NCBI GenBank assembly: GCA_024276675.1
Contig: JAJRWT010000016.1
Span: 1-54,699 of the forward strand
Length of the DNA: 54,699 bases
Direction of reading: 5' to 3'
Origin: Myxococcota bacterium
GTDB taxonomy: Bacteria; Myxococcota_A; UBA796; JAFGLY01
The position numbers were made by a program, and so were the translations under genes. Shown here piece by piece: positions 37,901 through 44,949 of this stretch. The first letter of the stretch is position 1. The number at the start of each line of letters is the position of its first letter. The notes beneath the pieces were generated by a model. That model did no database searches and had not been told where the DNA came from. It was given only the letters and a program-made list of their open reading frames with translations.

Positions 37901-38318
37901 GCTGGGCAGTGGAGGCTACCTGGTCCACGCCTGGGACGCAGAGGGCCGCGAGGCCCCCGGCTGGCCCAAGCTCACCGGTGGCTGGATCCTGGGCTCTCCG
38001 GCCGTGGGCGACGTCGATGGCGACGGCTACCTGGACGTGGTGCTCACCACCAGGGACGGGCTCCTCTTTGCATGGTCCACCATGGGGCGGGCGGACCAGG
38101 AAATCTCCTGGGCGGCCATCCACCACGACGCCATGAACACCGGGAACGCCCTGACGCCCCTGCCGGCACAGGCCGGGCCCCTGAATGATTCCTCTGATAG
38201 CAACGATGAATCCAGCGGCTGTAGCTGCGGGCACGCCTTGCCGACCAGCCCTTTTGCGCTCGTACTGCTCGTGATTTTCTCAATCCTGACACGGCGCCTC
38301 GACCCCGTGGAGCCGTGA
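34971..38318 (+). CDS. Subtilase-fold protein with FG-GAP propeller and MYXO-CTERM tail; catalytic Ser missing
   Basis: 1115 aa. Start ATG 34971 (ATG 34977 also possible) gives a signal peptide ending near SAHG. The N-terminal ~450 residues match peptidase S8: Asp91 in VLAVLDSGIEWD and His205 in FGTHGSGVAED. The serine block reads EACATGATAVTTGAMG, with Thr (356) where Ser is expected and no Ser from about 345 to 370; the oxyanion Asn is Asp (GDENAYH, residue 297). So proteolysis is doubtful. A beta-sandwich follows, then about eight FG-GAP/VCBS blades with DLDGDS/DVDGDG loops. The C-terminus is a MYXO-CTERM tail: SSGCSCG, hydrophobic helix, RR. Surface protein. Confidence 0.85.
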   Translation: MHMITTALSLALLPSAHGELPLDVFPECGEQDRPDLCPPDLDEKWHLISYIPASARDSVRQEELETGSGCHADSAWRVTTGRFDVVLAVLDSGIEWDSGNLANKVYLNAGELPYPILEDGSSSDSYDADGNGLFNLQDYAWDPRVDPEAGRDEADHMLDPSDLIYTFSDGFDDDGNGYVDDIAGWDFFGGDNDPWVEYSIDFGTHGSGVAEDAAAEGGDQGDSTIGVCPNCALLPVRIGDTFVVDGDRVGEGAVFAVDSGASVLNLSVGAITHPELARAALSYAHQNGVSVSAAVGDENAYHPNYPALADDNLVVHSIRSNNYDEYGSPFSFTNFINCNNYGPRLELVTGAEACATGATAVTTGAMGLVVSAGRDAGLDLSADEVLQLLITSADDIALSEEDRREADTYPSDEGWDPFFGYGKLNVARAVERVASGDIPPVARFTSPAWFDYVDPTSMSELAVDAQVSAERAASVSWTLELGIGWNPRDWSTVASGDGPVDGTLARLDTDLLPSDLPPEEAQAGEDLLERVERVFQSSVTLRLTATDEEGRQGLARRTFFSHHDDDSLPGFPLELGGSGESSPVLADLDGDSILEIVVADSSGQVHAFHGDGTSLADYPLQTGPLPELADYAASEAYQEGSVPVDAGEGILATVAVGDLDGDSVPEVVAATTAGAIYAWSNASLLDGFPYQMLGREPDEFDDYHTYDRGFAGAPALYDLDGDGNLEIIATGMDGRLYVVDRNGGDWGPYPIEICYPETCGQVGYRSITSPALGDVDGDGDVDIGIGTNETLDDGAQAIAYILDAASGTLLDGWPVVEQSLIPEANLLPVIGEGHPSSLAFADLEGDGHLEVANMVMFGQTDLLRYDGSTAVELPYVQDEFGSGSNAEEFSMVQMLGNPAFGDMDGDGVPDLVFGGTSTMYLVSLLLVTWQDFEHLAGAWSGLTGEFLEGWPRVVEDSPFSLAPAIADVSGDGLPDAVLGSGGYLVHAWDAEGREAPGWPKLTGGWILGSPAVGDVDGDGYLDVVLTTRDGLLFAWSTMGRADQEISWAAIHHDAMNTGNALTPLPAQAGPLNDSSDSNDESSGCSCGHALPTSPFALVLLVIFSILTRRLDPVEP

Positions 38319-38359
38319 CGGCATCCTGGAAAATGTACGCCATGGCCCCGGCCTGCGCC

Positions 38360-38365
38360 TATAAT
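38360..38365 (+). promoter_or_regulatory. Candidate -10 element (TATAAT) before an FG-GAP lipoprotein
   Basis: A perfect TATAAT lies 62 bases before the ATG at 38427, in a GC-rich spacer. No good -35 hexamer is present at 16-18 bases, so this rests on the single hexamer. Confidence 0.25.
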
Positions 38366-38426
38366 GATAATGTTGCTGGCGAGCGCTTTCATCTTCGCTT
38401 TTTCCGGAAAACCACAGAGTTGGGTC

Positions 38427-40544
38427 ATGAACACCTGCTGCTCCTTGCCACGAAGAGGGACCACGCTCCTCCTGGGGCTGCTGGCAGGCAACGTGGGCTG
38501 CATGGACTACCTGCTCAACAGGATGGGTGATTCGGTCTCCACCCCCGTCGAGGACCAGGGCGATCCCTCCGGCTCCGACGACGACTACGGCCTGCCGTGC
38601 TGGGAAGGCGACGAGATTCCCCAGCAGGTGGCCATCGACGAAAGCTGCCACCTGGCCGGTGATGCGGGCAGCCTGGACTTTCGCGTCGAGTGGGCCATGG
38701 AGCAGTTCGACCCCTATCCCGAGTACAGCGACGTGCTCATGACCCCTGTGGTGGGTCAGCTCACCGACGACAACGGCGACGGCGTCATCGGCAGCGGCGA
38801 CATCCCCGACATCGTCGTCGTGGCGGACTACACCGACGGCCAGTCCGACAACGGAGTGCTCAGGGTCATCTCCGGAGATGGTTCCCAGATTCACACCACG
38901 CTGCAGAGCTTTGTCGCGGACGACGGTCACACCTACCACATGAACCACTATACCAACGTGGCATTGGGCGACATCGACGCCGACGGCCTGCCGGAAATCG
39001 TGCTGACCGTGGTGGATCGCGGCGAGGAACGACATGACACGGGAACCGGCCCCGTTATCGATACCAGCCCTCCCGACAGCGGCGGCAGCCCCGCTGACAC
39101 CGGGGGGGGCTACACCAGCCCTCCACCCCCCCGGGGGGGGGTGGCTCCACCAGGCAACCAGTCCGACAACTGCGCCATAGCAGCGCTCAGGCCCGACGGC
39201 GGGCTGGAATGGCTGTCCTCGGAAGCCAGGGTCTCGTGTGCGGGCCATGCGCCGGCCCTGGCGGACCTCGAGGGCGACGGCACCGTAGAAGTGGTTCTGG
39301 GTTCGTACATCCTTTCCGGGGCCGACGGCGGCATCCGGGCCCATGGGGGGGGTGGCAACGGCGGCTACGTCGCCTACGACGAGGTGGGCTACCTCTCCTT
39401 TCCCCTGGATCTGGACGGCGACGGCCAGCAGGAGATCATCGCCGGAAACACCATCTACGACTCCCAGGGGGAAACAGTCTGCAAGATGGACTCCTGGCTG
39501 GAAGACGGTTTTCCCGCTGCCGCGGACCTTGACGGCGATGGTGCCGGCGAGTTCGTCGTGGTTGGGAACGGCAGGTTGCACGTTCACCAGGCGGATTGCA
39601 CCCTGATTGCCAGTTGGGATCTGGATGGCGGCGGCAACGGCGGCCCCCCCACCATCGCCGACTTCGATGGCGACGGCAGCCCCGAGATCGGTGTGGCGGG
39701 TTCCCAGTACTACTCTGTCTACGAGTACACCGGCGAAAAACTCTGGAGCGCTCCCATCACCGACGAGTCGTCCCACGCCACCGGTTCCAGCGTCTTCGAC
39801 TTCGACGGCGACGGCCAGTCCGAAGTGGTCTACGCCGACGAAACCCGGCTCTGGATCTTCGATGGCGCCACCGGCGACGTGCGCCTGGAATGGGACGGCC
39901 ATTCCTCCCGGACCCTGCACGAGTACCCCACCATCGTTGATGTGGATGCCGACGGCATGACCGAAATCGTGGTCCCCAACGGCGGGGGGCACTACGATGC
40001 CAGGTACCGCGGCCTCTCCGTGCTGGGGAGCGAGTTCGGCGACTGGATGTCCAACCGCCAGGTCTGGAACCAGCATGCCTACAACATCGTCAACATCAAC
40101 GACGATCTGAGCCTGCCCCGGCATCCCGAATCCAACTGGCCCGGCTACAACAACTTCAGGAGTGGGTTCGTGGATGTGCCGGAGGGCATGGAGCTGCCCG
40201 ATGTGGTGCCCACCGTGACCGCACTATGTCGATACAAGTGTACCCAGGGCAGGCTGGAGCTGCTGGTGGGTCTGGGCAACGGCGGCACCGAGCCCATCGC
40301 TGCGGGCGTGCCGGTTTCCGTGTACGCCGAGTCCGCGGGCGAGACTGTATTTCTGCAGACCCTCTACTCCGCCGAATCCCTGGAGCAAGGAACCACGGCG
40401 AGCCTGTTCTTCCAACTGGATGCCTCGTCGGTTCCCGAGGGAGTGGTGATCGTCTCCGTGGACGACGCCCAGGGAGCAGGAATCCTGGATGAATGCAACG
40501 AAGGCAACAACCGGATCAGGGTGGCGGGCGTGACCTGTTACTGA
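38427..40544 (+). CDS. FG-GAP/VCBS repeat lipoprotein with CARDB-like C-terminus
   Basis: 705 aa from ATG 38427 (in-frame codons begin at 38364 but the lipoprotein signal LLAGNVGC fits the later start). The body holds about seven VCBS/FG-GAP blades with DxDGDGxxE loops (DLDGDGQQEIIAG, DFDGDGSPEIGV), interrupted by a Pro/Gly/Asp-rich linker (about 210-245) coded by the homopolymer tracts near 39100-39145. A motif frequent in such myxobacterial proteins (VWNQHAYNIVNINDD, NFRSGF) follows. The last ~110 residues look CARDB-like with DECNEGNNR. Surface lipoprotein with a likely adhesive or binding role. Confidence 0.85.
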   Translation: MNTCCSLPRRGTTLLLGLLAGNVGCMDYLLNRMGDSVSTPVEDQGDPSGSDDDYGLPCWEGDEIPQQVAIDESCHLAGDAGSLDFRVEWAMEQFDPYPEYSDVLMTPVVGQLTDDNGDGVIGSGDIPDIVVVADYTDGQSDNGVLRVISGDGSQIHTTLQSFVADDGHTYHMNHYTNVALGDIDADGLPEIVLTVVDRGEERHDTGTGPVIDTSPPDSGGSPADTGGGYTSPPPPRGGVAPPGNQSDNCAIAALRPDGGLEWLSSEARVSCAGHAPALADLEGDGTVEVVLGSYILSGADGGIRAHGGGGNGGYVAYDEVGYLSFPLDLDGDGQQEIIAGNTIYDSQGETVCKMDSWLEDGFPAAADLDGDGAGEFVVVGNGRLHVHQADCTLIASWDLDGGGNGGPPTIADFDGDGSPEIGVAGSQYYSVYEYTGEKLWSAPITDESSHATGSSVFDFDGDGQSEVVYADETRLWIFDGATGDVRLEWDGHSSRTLHEYPTIVDVDADGMTEIVVPNGGGHYDARYRGLSVLGSEFGDWMSNRQVWNQHAYNIVNINDDLSLPRHPESNWPGYNNFRSGFVDVPEGMELPDVVPTVTALCRYKCTQGRLELLVGLGNGGTEPIAAGVPVSVYAESAGETVFLQTLYSAESLEQGTTASLFFQLDASSVPEGVVIVSVDDAQGAGILDECNEGNNRIRVAGVTCY
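39123..39144. repeat. C7-G9 homopolymer palindrome inside a coding region
   Basis: CCA, seven C, nine G, TGG: a near-perfect inverted repeat in the FG-GAP lipoprotein, 14 bases after a run of eight G (39102-39109). It codes for a Pro/Gly linker, and the reading frame depends on the exact run lengths. Such tracts are prone to slippage and to sequencing error. Confidence 0.9.
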
Positions 40545-40583
40545 GAATCCAGGGGCTCGCAACGGGGCTCGAATCAACCCTGT

Positions 40584-40662
40584 TTTTCCGGCGGATGGCC
40601 CGGACGCACCGGTCTCGAGAGCGGATCGCTCCTGCTCGGTCCACCTTTTCCGGATGGAAACT
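40584..40662 (+). repeat. Dispersed repeat family 2, copy C
   Basis: Spacer between two genes. The segment 40634-40662 (GCTCGGTCCACCTTTTCCGG then ATGGAAACT) matches 9299-9329 with about two or three changes, and similarity extends further upstream more weakly. Read in one frame both give xLAPARSxFSGWxL, which may hint at a once-coding or structured origin. Confidence 0.6.
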
Positions 40663-40787
40663 GCTGAATCTTCTGGGCCGACCACCGCGTGTTGCACGGT
40701 GGTTCCGCATGGAGCCACCCAGAAGGGGCTTATCATTTTGTGGGTTTCTTGATAGAGATCATTCGAGAAGCTTCACAGGAGGAATTC

Positions 40788-41612
40788 ATGAATTCGAGCC
40801 CCACCCTGCTGTTTCTGCTGATTTCCGTGTTTTCCCTTGGCTGCACATCCACGGGCTCCATCCAGGGCAAGCTGGTGGACGCCATTTCCAGCGAGCCTCT
40901 GCCCGAGGTCCGCATAGTGGCAAGGGCTTCAGCCAGCACCGACATGACCTGCCAGGTTTTTGAAGCCCACTCGGCCTCGGACGGGAGCTTCTCGATGGAT
41001 GGGCTGTGCAGCGGCGAAACCTACGCGATCACAGCCACCGACAAGAGCCTCTTCCTGGAAGGCGTATCCCAGCTCACCGTCACCGGAGAAACCATCGACC
41101 TGAACCAGGTCAAGGGCTGGCGAGCACCCGCGGGCAAGGGCGTGTACATTCTGAGTCTGGAAAGCGAGCTGGTACCCATGAGAACCGTGGCCTACGTGGT
41201 AAGCTCCCGTCTCTGGGAAAAGGACGAAAAGGTCTTTTATCCGCTGACCATGCCCGCCGACATCAAAAGGGTGGGGCAGGGGGAGTACCTGGTGCTCTCC
41301 GGCGGCAGGAACATCAACCAACTCCAGCTTCTTCCTCTGCTCAAGAGCGGTCCCCACAAGCTCGGCAGCAGAGAAAACCCCGAAAGCACCGAGCCATGGT
41401 ACTATATCGGCGTTCGATTCGAGACCGACTCCCAGGTGGAGCGCCTGCAGGGCCAGGTGGACAAGAGCAAGACCCTCGAACTCAAAGAAGGCGCCAAGTG
41501 GGTGCGTTACCTTGCCGACGGCGCCCTTCCCCCCGGTGATTACGCTCTCATGGCTCCCAATGATCGGCGCACCTACATGGTGGCTTTCGGGCCAGCCAAG
41601 ACCGAGCAGTAG
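40788..41612 (+). CDS. Small lipoprotein with carboxypeptidase-regulatory-like domain
   Basis: 274 aa; start ATG 40788 with a perfect AGGAGG five bases upstream. Signal peptide with lipobox VFSLGC (Cys20). Residues about 25-110 form a carboxypeptidase-regulatory-like beta-sandwich (SIQGKLVDAISSEPLPEVRI, SASDGSFSMDGLCSG). The remaining ~160 residues show no known family. Probably periplasmic or outer-membrane. Function unknown. Confidence 0.72.
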   Translation: MNSSPTLLFLLISVFSLGCTSTGSIQGKLVDAISSEPLPEVRIVARASASTDMTCQVFEAHSASDGSFSMDGLCSGETYAITATDKSLFLEGVSQLTVTGETIDLNQVKGWRAPAGKGVYILSLESELVPMRTVAYVVSSRLWEKDEKVFYPLTMPADIKRVGQGEYLVLSGGRNINQLQLLPLLKSGPHKLGSRENPESTEPWYYIGVRFETDSQVERLQGQVDKSKTLELKEGAKWVRYLADGALPPGDYALMAPNDRRTYMVAFGPAKTEQ

Positions 41613-41880
41613 AGCGGCTTGTGCCGGGTGACCGGGTGGAGTTGCATCGGGTTGCCGGGTAGCTTCCAGGGCGCCCCCGTGGCCTGGGAAGACCCGCTGA
41701 ATCTCGTCCATGGCCGGGCGGAGAGCAGCGCCGCGGTCCTTTGAAGAGTTCCTGCGGCGGGATATCATGCAGGCCTGGATTCAGCCTCTTTCGGTGTCAA
41801 CACAGCCACCAAGAGAGCAGATGCACAGCTTCCGCGCTATCTGGTGTGATACATACCGGCAGAGAGGCATGACTTGGCGA
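41613..41880. other. Spacer without recognisable gene
   Basis: From the lipoprotein stop to the first 31-bp array. A short open frame (from 41710) is not convincing as a gene and runs into the repeats. The 9-base sequence CTTGGCGAC at 41873-41881 recurs on the far side of the arrays at 42212-42220. Confidence 0.4.
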
Positions 41881-41972
41881 CTGGAGGTATGGTGCCAGTT
41901 TTGCGCTGAAGCTGGAGGTATGGTGCCAGTTTTGCGCTGAAGCTGGAGGTATGGTGTCAGTTTTGCGCTGAA
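41881..41972 (+). repeat. 31-bp tandem array, three copies (left half of an inverted pair)
   Basis: Copies at 41881-41911, 41912-41942 and 41943-41972, almost identical; copy 3 has one C-to-T change in GGTGCC. The unit holds GGAGGTATGGTGCC followed by AGTTTTGCGC. Reverse-complemented, it matches the unit of the array at 42081-42201 at most positions. Confidence 0.95.
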
Positions 41973-42080
41973 CTCTCGGCGCTCGGGTGCTGCGGGCCCA
42001 TTCCACTCCTGGCGCTCAACGGTACAAAGCGCGTTTTCGCGGGGGTGCCGGCATATCCCCTAGCCCCGTGATCACAGGCT

Positions 42081-42201
42081 GGCGCAAAAACGGCACCATA
42101 CCTCCGGGATTGGCGCAAAAACGGCACCATACCTCCGGGATTGGCGCAAAAACGGCACCATACCTCCGGGATTGGCGCAAAAACGGCACCATACCTCCGG
42201 G
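42081..42201 (+). repeat. 31-bp tandem array, four copies (right half of an inverted pair)
   Basis: Copies at 42081-42111, 42112-42142, 42143-42173 and 42174-42201. The unit holds GGCGCAAAAACGGCACCATACC then TCCGGG, the inverse of the left array's unit. The two arrays face each other across about 108 bases (41973-42080) with no gene. There are no spacers between units, so this is not a CRISPR. Arrays of short subterminal repeats at both ends are a feature of IS21-type elements; no transposase is present. Confidence 0.95.
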
Positions 42202-42202
42202 C

Positions 42203-42409
42203 ATGCCATCGCTTGGCGACCTGTTGGACGACGGCGCCGCCGCCCAGGTCGTGCGCACCAAAATCAACGGTTCAGTGGAGACGACCTACGACACCCCCGG
42301 GCTGTTCATAGGCTTCACCGACCTACCCGACGGCTCCATCGCCTGGCCCGCCACGGGCGACTCCACCACAGCTTCCAGGTATAGGGCTCGACTCCTTGCG
42401 ACGACATGA
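42203..42409 (+). CDS. Possible small ORF or gene remnant next to the repeat array
   Basis: 68 aa from ATG 42203, GC-rich third positions, ending in TGA that overlaps an ATG of the next gene (ATGA, 42406-42409). No ribosome site precedes the ATG because the repeat array ends there. No known family (it contains GLFIGFTDLPDGSIAWPATG). It could be the 3' part of a gene cut by the repeat element, or a chance frame. Confidence 0.3.
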   Translation: MPSLGDLLDDGAAAQVVRTKINGSVETTYDTPGLFIGFTDLPDGSIAWPATGDSTTASRYRARLLATT

Positions 42410-42432
42410 TAATGGCCTGGGTCGGGACCAAG

Positions 42433-43893
42433 ATGGATACTCGCTTCCGCCATGTCAGCCACACGCTCGTAGTCAGCGACCTTCACCTGACCGAGGCCGA
42501 GGAACCCGATCCCCTTCGCCCCCAGTGGATGCGCTACAAGCACCGCGATTTGCACATCGACCCCCGCTTTGCCCGCTTCCTGGAGTTCCAGCGCCAACGG
42601 CTCCCCGGGGAAACAGAACTCGTCCTCAACGGAGACACCTTCGACTTCGACGCGGTCATGGCCATCCCAGCGGGGCCCCCCTTTCCGGTGAGCTGGTTGG
42701 AGCGTCTCCGTGGTCTCTGGCCCGAAGAAGAGAAGTCCCGTCACAAGATGCGGGTGATCCTGGACGACCATCCCGTGTTCGTCCAGGCCTTGCGGGACTG
42801 GATCCTGGCGGGCAACCGCCTGGTGTTGGTGGTGGGCAACCACGACATGGAGCTTCTATGGGGGGCCGTACAACAGGAATTCCAACGAGCCCTGAACCTG
42901 CCCGTGGAGCTGCGTGACCGCGTGCGTATCTGCGAGTGGTTCTACATCAGCAACGGCGACACCCTGGTGGAGCACGGCAGCCAGTACGACGCCTACTGCC
43001 TCTGTTCCACCCCTTTGCAGCCCCGTATCCGTCGACGCGGGCGCCTCTGGTTGAGGCTCTCCTTCGGCAACCTGGCCGGTCGGCTCATGCTCAACGGCAT
43101 GGGGCTCATGAACCCCTACGTCGAGAGCACCTTCATCAAATCCCTGCACGAGTACGTCTTGTTCTTCTTTCGGCACGTGATCCGGATTCAACCACTGCTG
43201 TTGTGGTCCTGGCTCTGGAGCGCGGTGGCCACGCTGCTGATATCGCTGCAGTGCGGCTTCAGCCCCGCTGTACGGGATCCCCTGACCCTGGAGGCCCGCC
43301 AGCAAGCAGCGGCCCGACGTTCCAACACCAGCGCGGGCACCCTCCGCGCCCTGGACGCCTTGCGGGTACATCCGGCCATCTTCAACCCATGGAAGATCAT
43401 GCGTGAGCTTTGGCTGGACCGGGCGCTCATCCTGGCCCTTCTCTTCGTCACCAGCATCCAACTCATAGGCTTCCTGAACATTTTCGGCTCGTTCTCACCC
43501 GCCTGGGCCTTCCTGGCCTTCCTGCTGCTGCTGCCCCCCTTCGTGTTTTACGCACGTTCGGTACGCCCCGATCTGCGAAACACCCTCCGCACTCTGCGCA
43601 AGGTGATCCCCACGGCTCTGCGCATCACCGGCACTCATCGAGCCGTCATCGGGCACACCCACGAGGTGGGATACCAATCCTGGGAGGGGGCCGAGATGCT
43701 GTGCACCGGCACCTGGTCGCCAGCGTTCGAAGATGTCGCCTATACACGCCCATTCTCCCAGAATTGTTTCGCATGGATCCACCCCGCTCCCCAGGGTGGA
43801 GAGCGGCGCGTGGCAGAGCTGCTGGAGTGGAAGGACCCGGGCTGTGCGCTTGTGGAAACCGGCCAGGATGAGCAGTCTCTGGATGGGGCTTGA
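42433..43893 (+). CDS. Calcineurin-like metallophosphoesterase with a membrane insertion
   Basis: 486 aa from ATG 42433; ATG 42406 would add nine residues. Metal-binding motifs appear in order: VVSDLHL, LNGDTFDFD, VVGNHDME, VEHGSQYD and last VIGHTHEVGY (residues about 405-415). Between the fourth and fifth motifs lie three hydrophobic helices (about 254-272, 332-351, 357-374) within a 225-residue insertion. The catalytic fold is thus split by a membrane region. UDP-diacylglucosamine hydrolases (LpxH) share the motif order but lack the helices. Substrate unknown, possibly a lipid. Confidence 0.82.
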   Translation: MDTRFRHVSHTLVVSDLHLTEAEEPDPLRPQWMRYKHRDLHIDPRFARFLEFQRQRLPGETELVLNGDTFDFDAVMAIPAGPPFPVSWLERLRGLWPEEEKSRHKMRVILDDHPVFVQALRDWILAGNRLVLVVGNHDMELLWGAVQQEFQRALNLPVELRDRVRICEWFYISNGDTLVEHGSQYDAYCLCSTPLQPRIRRRGRLWLRLSFGNLAGRLMLNGMGLMNPYVESTFIKSLHEYVLFFFRHVIRIQPLLLWSWLWSAVATLLISLQCGFSPAVRDPLTLEARQQAAARRSNTSAGTLRALDALRVHPAIFNPWKIMRELWLDRALILALLFVTSIQLIGFLNIFGSFSPAWAFLAFLLLLPPFVFYARSVRPDLRNTLRTLRKVIPTALRITGTHRAVIGHTHEVGYQSWEGAEMLCTGTWSPAFEDVAYTRPFSQNCFAWIHPAPQGGERRVAELLEWKDPGCALVETGQDEQSLDGA

Positions 43894-44023
43894 TGCATTG
43901 GTGGTATGGACCACCCCTTGACCGCGGTGAGCGGGTTTGTACGTCCTGGCGCAGGAACCCCAGCTCCCCGGGATCGCGGCCTGGGCAGCGAACACCAGTG
44001 GAACTCCCTTTATTGGCAGAAGC

Positions 44024-44689
44024 TCATGGCAGCTCGGGATGGGCGGGTTCAACCCCGCTGTAGTCCCGCAGGCGGCGCTGTACGTCCTGGAGGAAACGCG
44101 CGGCGTGCAGGCCGTCCACCAGGCCGTGGTGGACCGTGAGCGTGAGTCCGAAGGCGTCGCCGTCTTCATCCCCGACCACCCGCCCCCAGAGCAGGCGCGG
44201 CGTGGAGTCGGCAGGGAGCCCGGAGCGATCGGGCCGGATGGAGATCACGTCGAGCCAGGGTAGACAGCTTGCGTAGAACAGGTCACGGCGGGCAAAGGCG
44301 TGGGGCAGGCCCTTCATGACCCTCGCCGCGGCGGTGGCGGCTTTGGTCATCTCCAGGAAATCCTCCAGATCCGTCACATGACGGCCGTAGGCGAAGCGAA
44401 AGCTGCCGTCGCGAGCCAGGGTCGTCCAACCGGGGTGTACCGTCGGCCAACGTTCCACCACGTTGCCATCGGTGCGCAAGCGCATGGGCTCACGAGCGTT
44501 CATGGAGCAGGAAAAAGCATGCATCACCACGCCGAAGAGGGAGTGCCCACGCGCTCGGGCCACCTGGCGCAGCGGCCCTGCGGACAGTCGAACCGACAGG
44601 TCGAAGAAAGGGTCCTGGTAGCTCCGAAACAGCAAGAAGTGGTCCCGGCGTGGCCAGGTTTCCAGGTTGAGGGGCTCTGGAGTACACAT
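44024..44689 (-). CDS. Chloramphenicol acetyltransferase-like protein
   Basis: 221 aa, the length of type-A CATs. Start ATG 44689 has GGAGA about nine bases upstream; the in-frame ATG at 44818 gives an extra N-terminus without family similarity. N-terminal LNLETWPRRDHFLLFRSY and the active-site block TVHHGLVDGLHAARFL match CAT: catalytic His188 and structural Asp192, as in CAT His195/Asp199. CAT transfers acetyl from acetyl-CoA to chloramphenicol. Chromosomal relatives may have another substrate, and several usually conserved segments are hard to align by eye. Confidence 0.82.
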   Translation of the reverse strand: MCTPEPLNLETWPRRDHFLLFRSYQDPFFDLSVRLSAGPLRQVARARGHSLFGVVMHAFSCSMNAREPMRLRTDGNVVERWPTVHPGWTTLARDGSFRFAYGRHVTDLEDFLEMTKAATAAARVMKGLPHAFARRDLFYASCLPWLDVISIRPDRSGLPADSTPRLLWGRVVGDEDGDAFGLTLTVHHGLVDGLHAARFLQDVQRRLRDYSGVEPAHPELP

Positions 44690-44949
44690 GCCGGTGTCTC
44701 CATAGGGAGAGTTGATATAGTAGGTTCGGCGCCCGAAAGCGGGGGCCATTCCAGGAAGGGTGCTGGGGGGGGGGGCGTGCCTGGGTCGATGGAAGGACAG
44801 AAAGACGAAGGTGCTCAATATCCCAGCGGGCGGATGAATGTTGCTCCTCCCGCCTGGGAGGCCCCTTGGCCCCGCCGGTACCAGCAGGTTCTGGCGGCCT
44901 TCGGCTGCCGGGTTTTTCCCTCAGACGCCTTCATCCAGCCCGGGGAGGC

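Noticed and set aside
41881..42201. Reading the 31-bp arrays as CRISPR
   Set aside because: The units abut without spacers, the two arrays are inverted relative to each other, and no cas gene is present.
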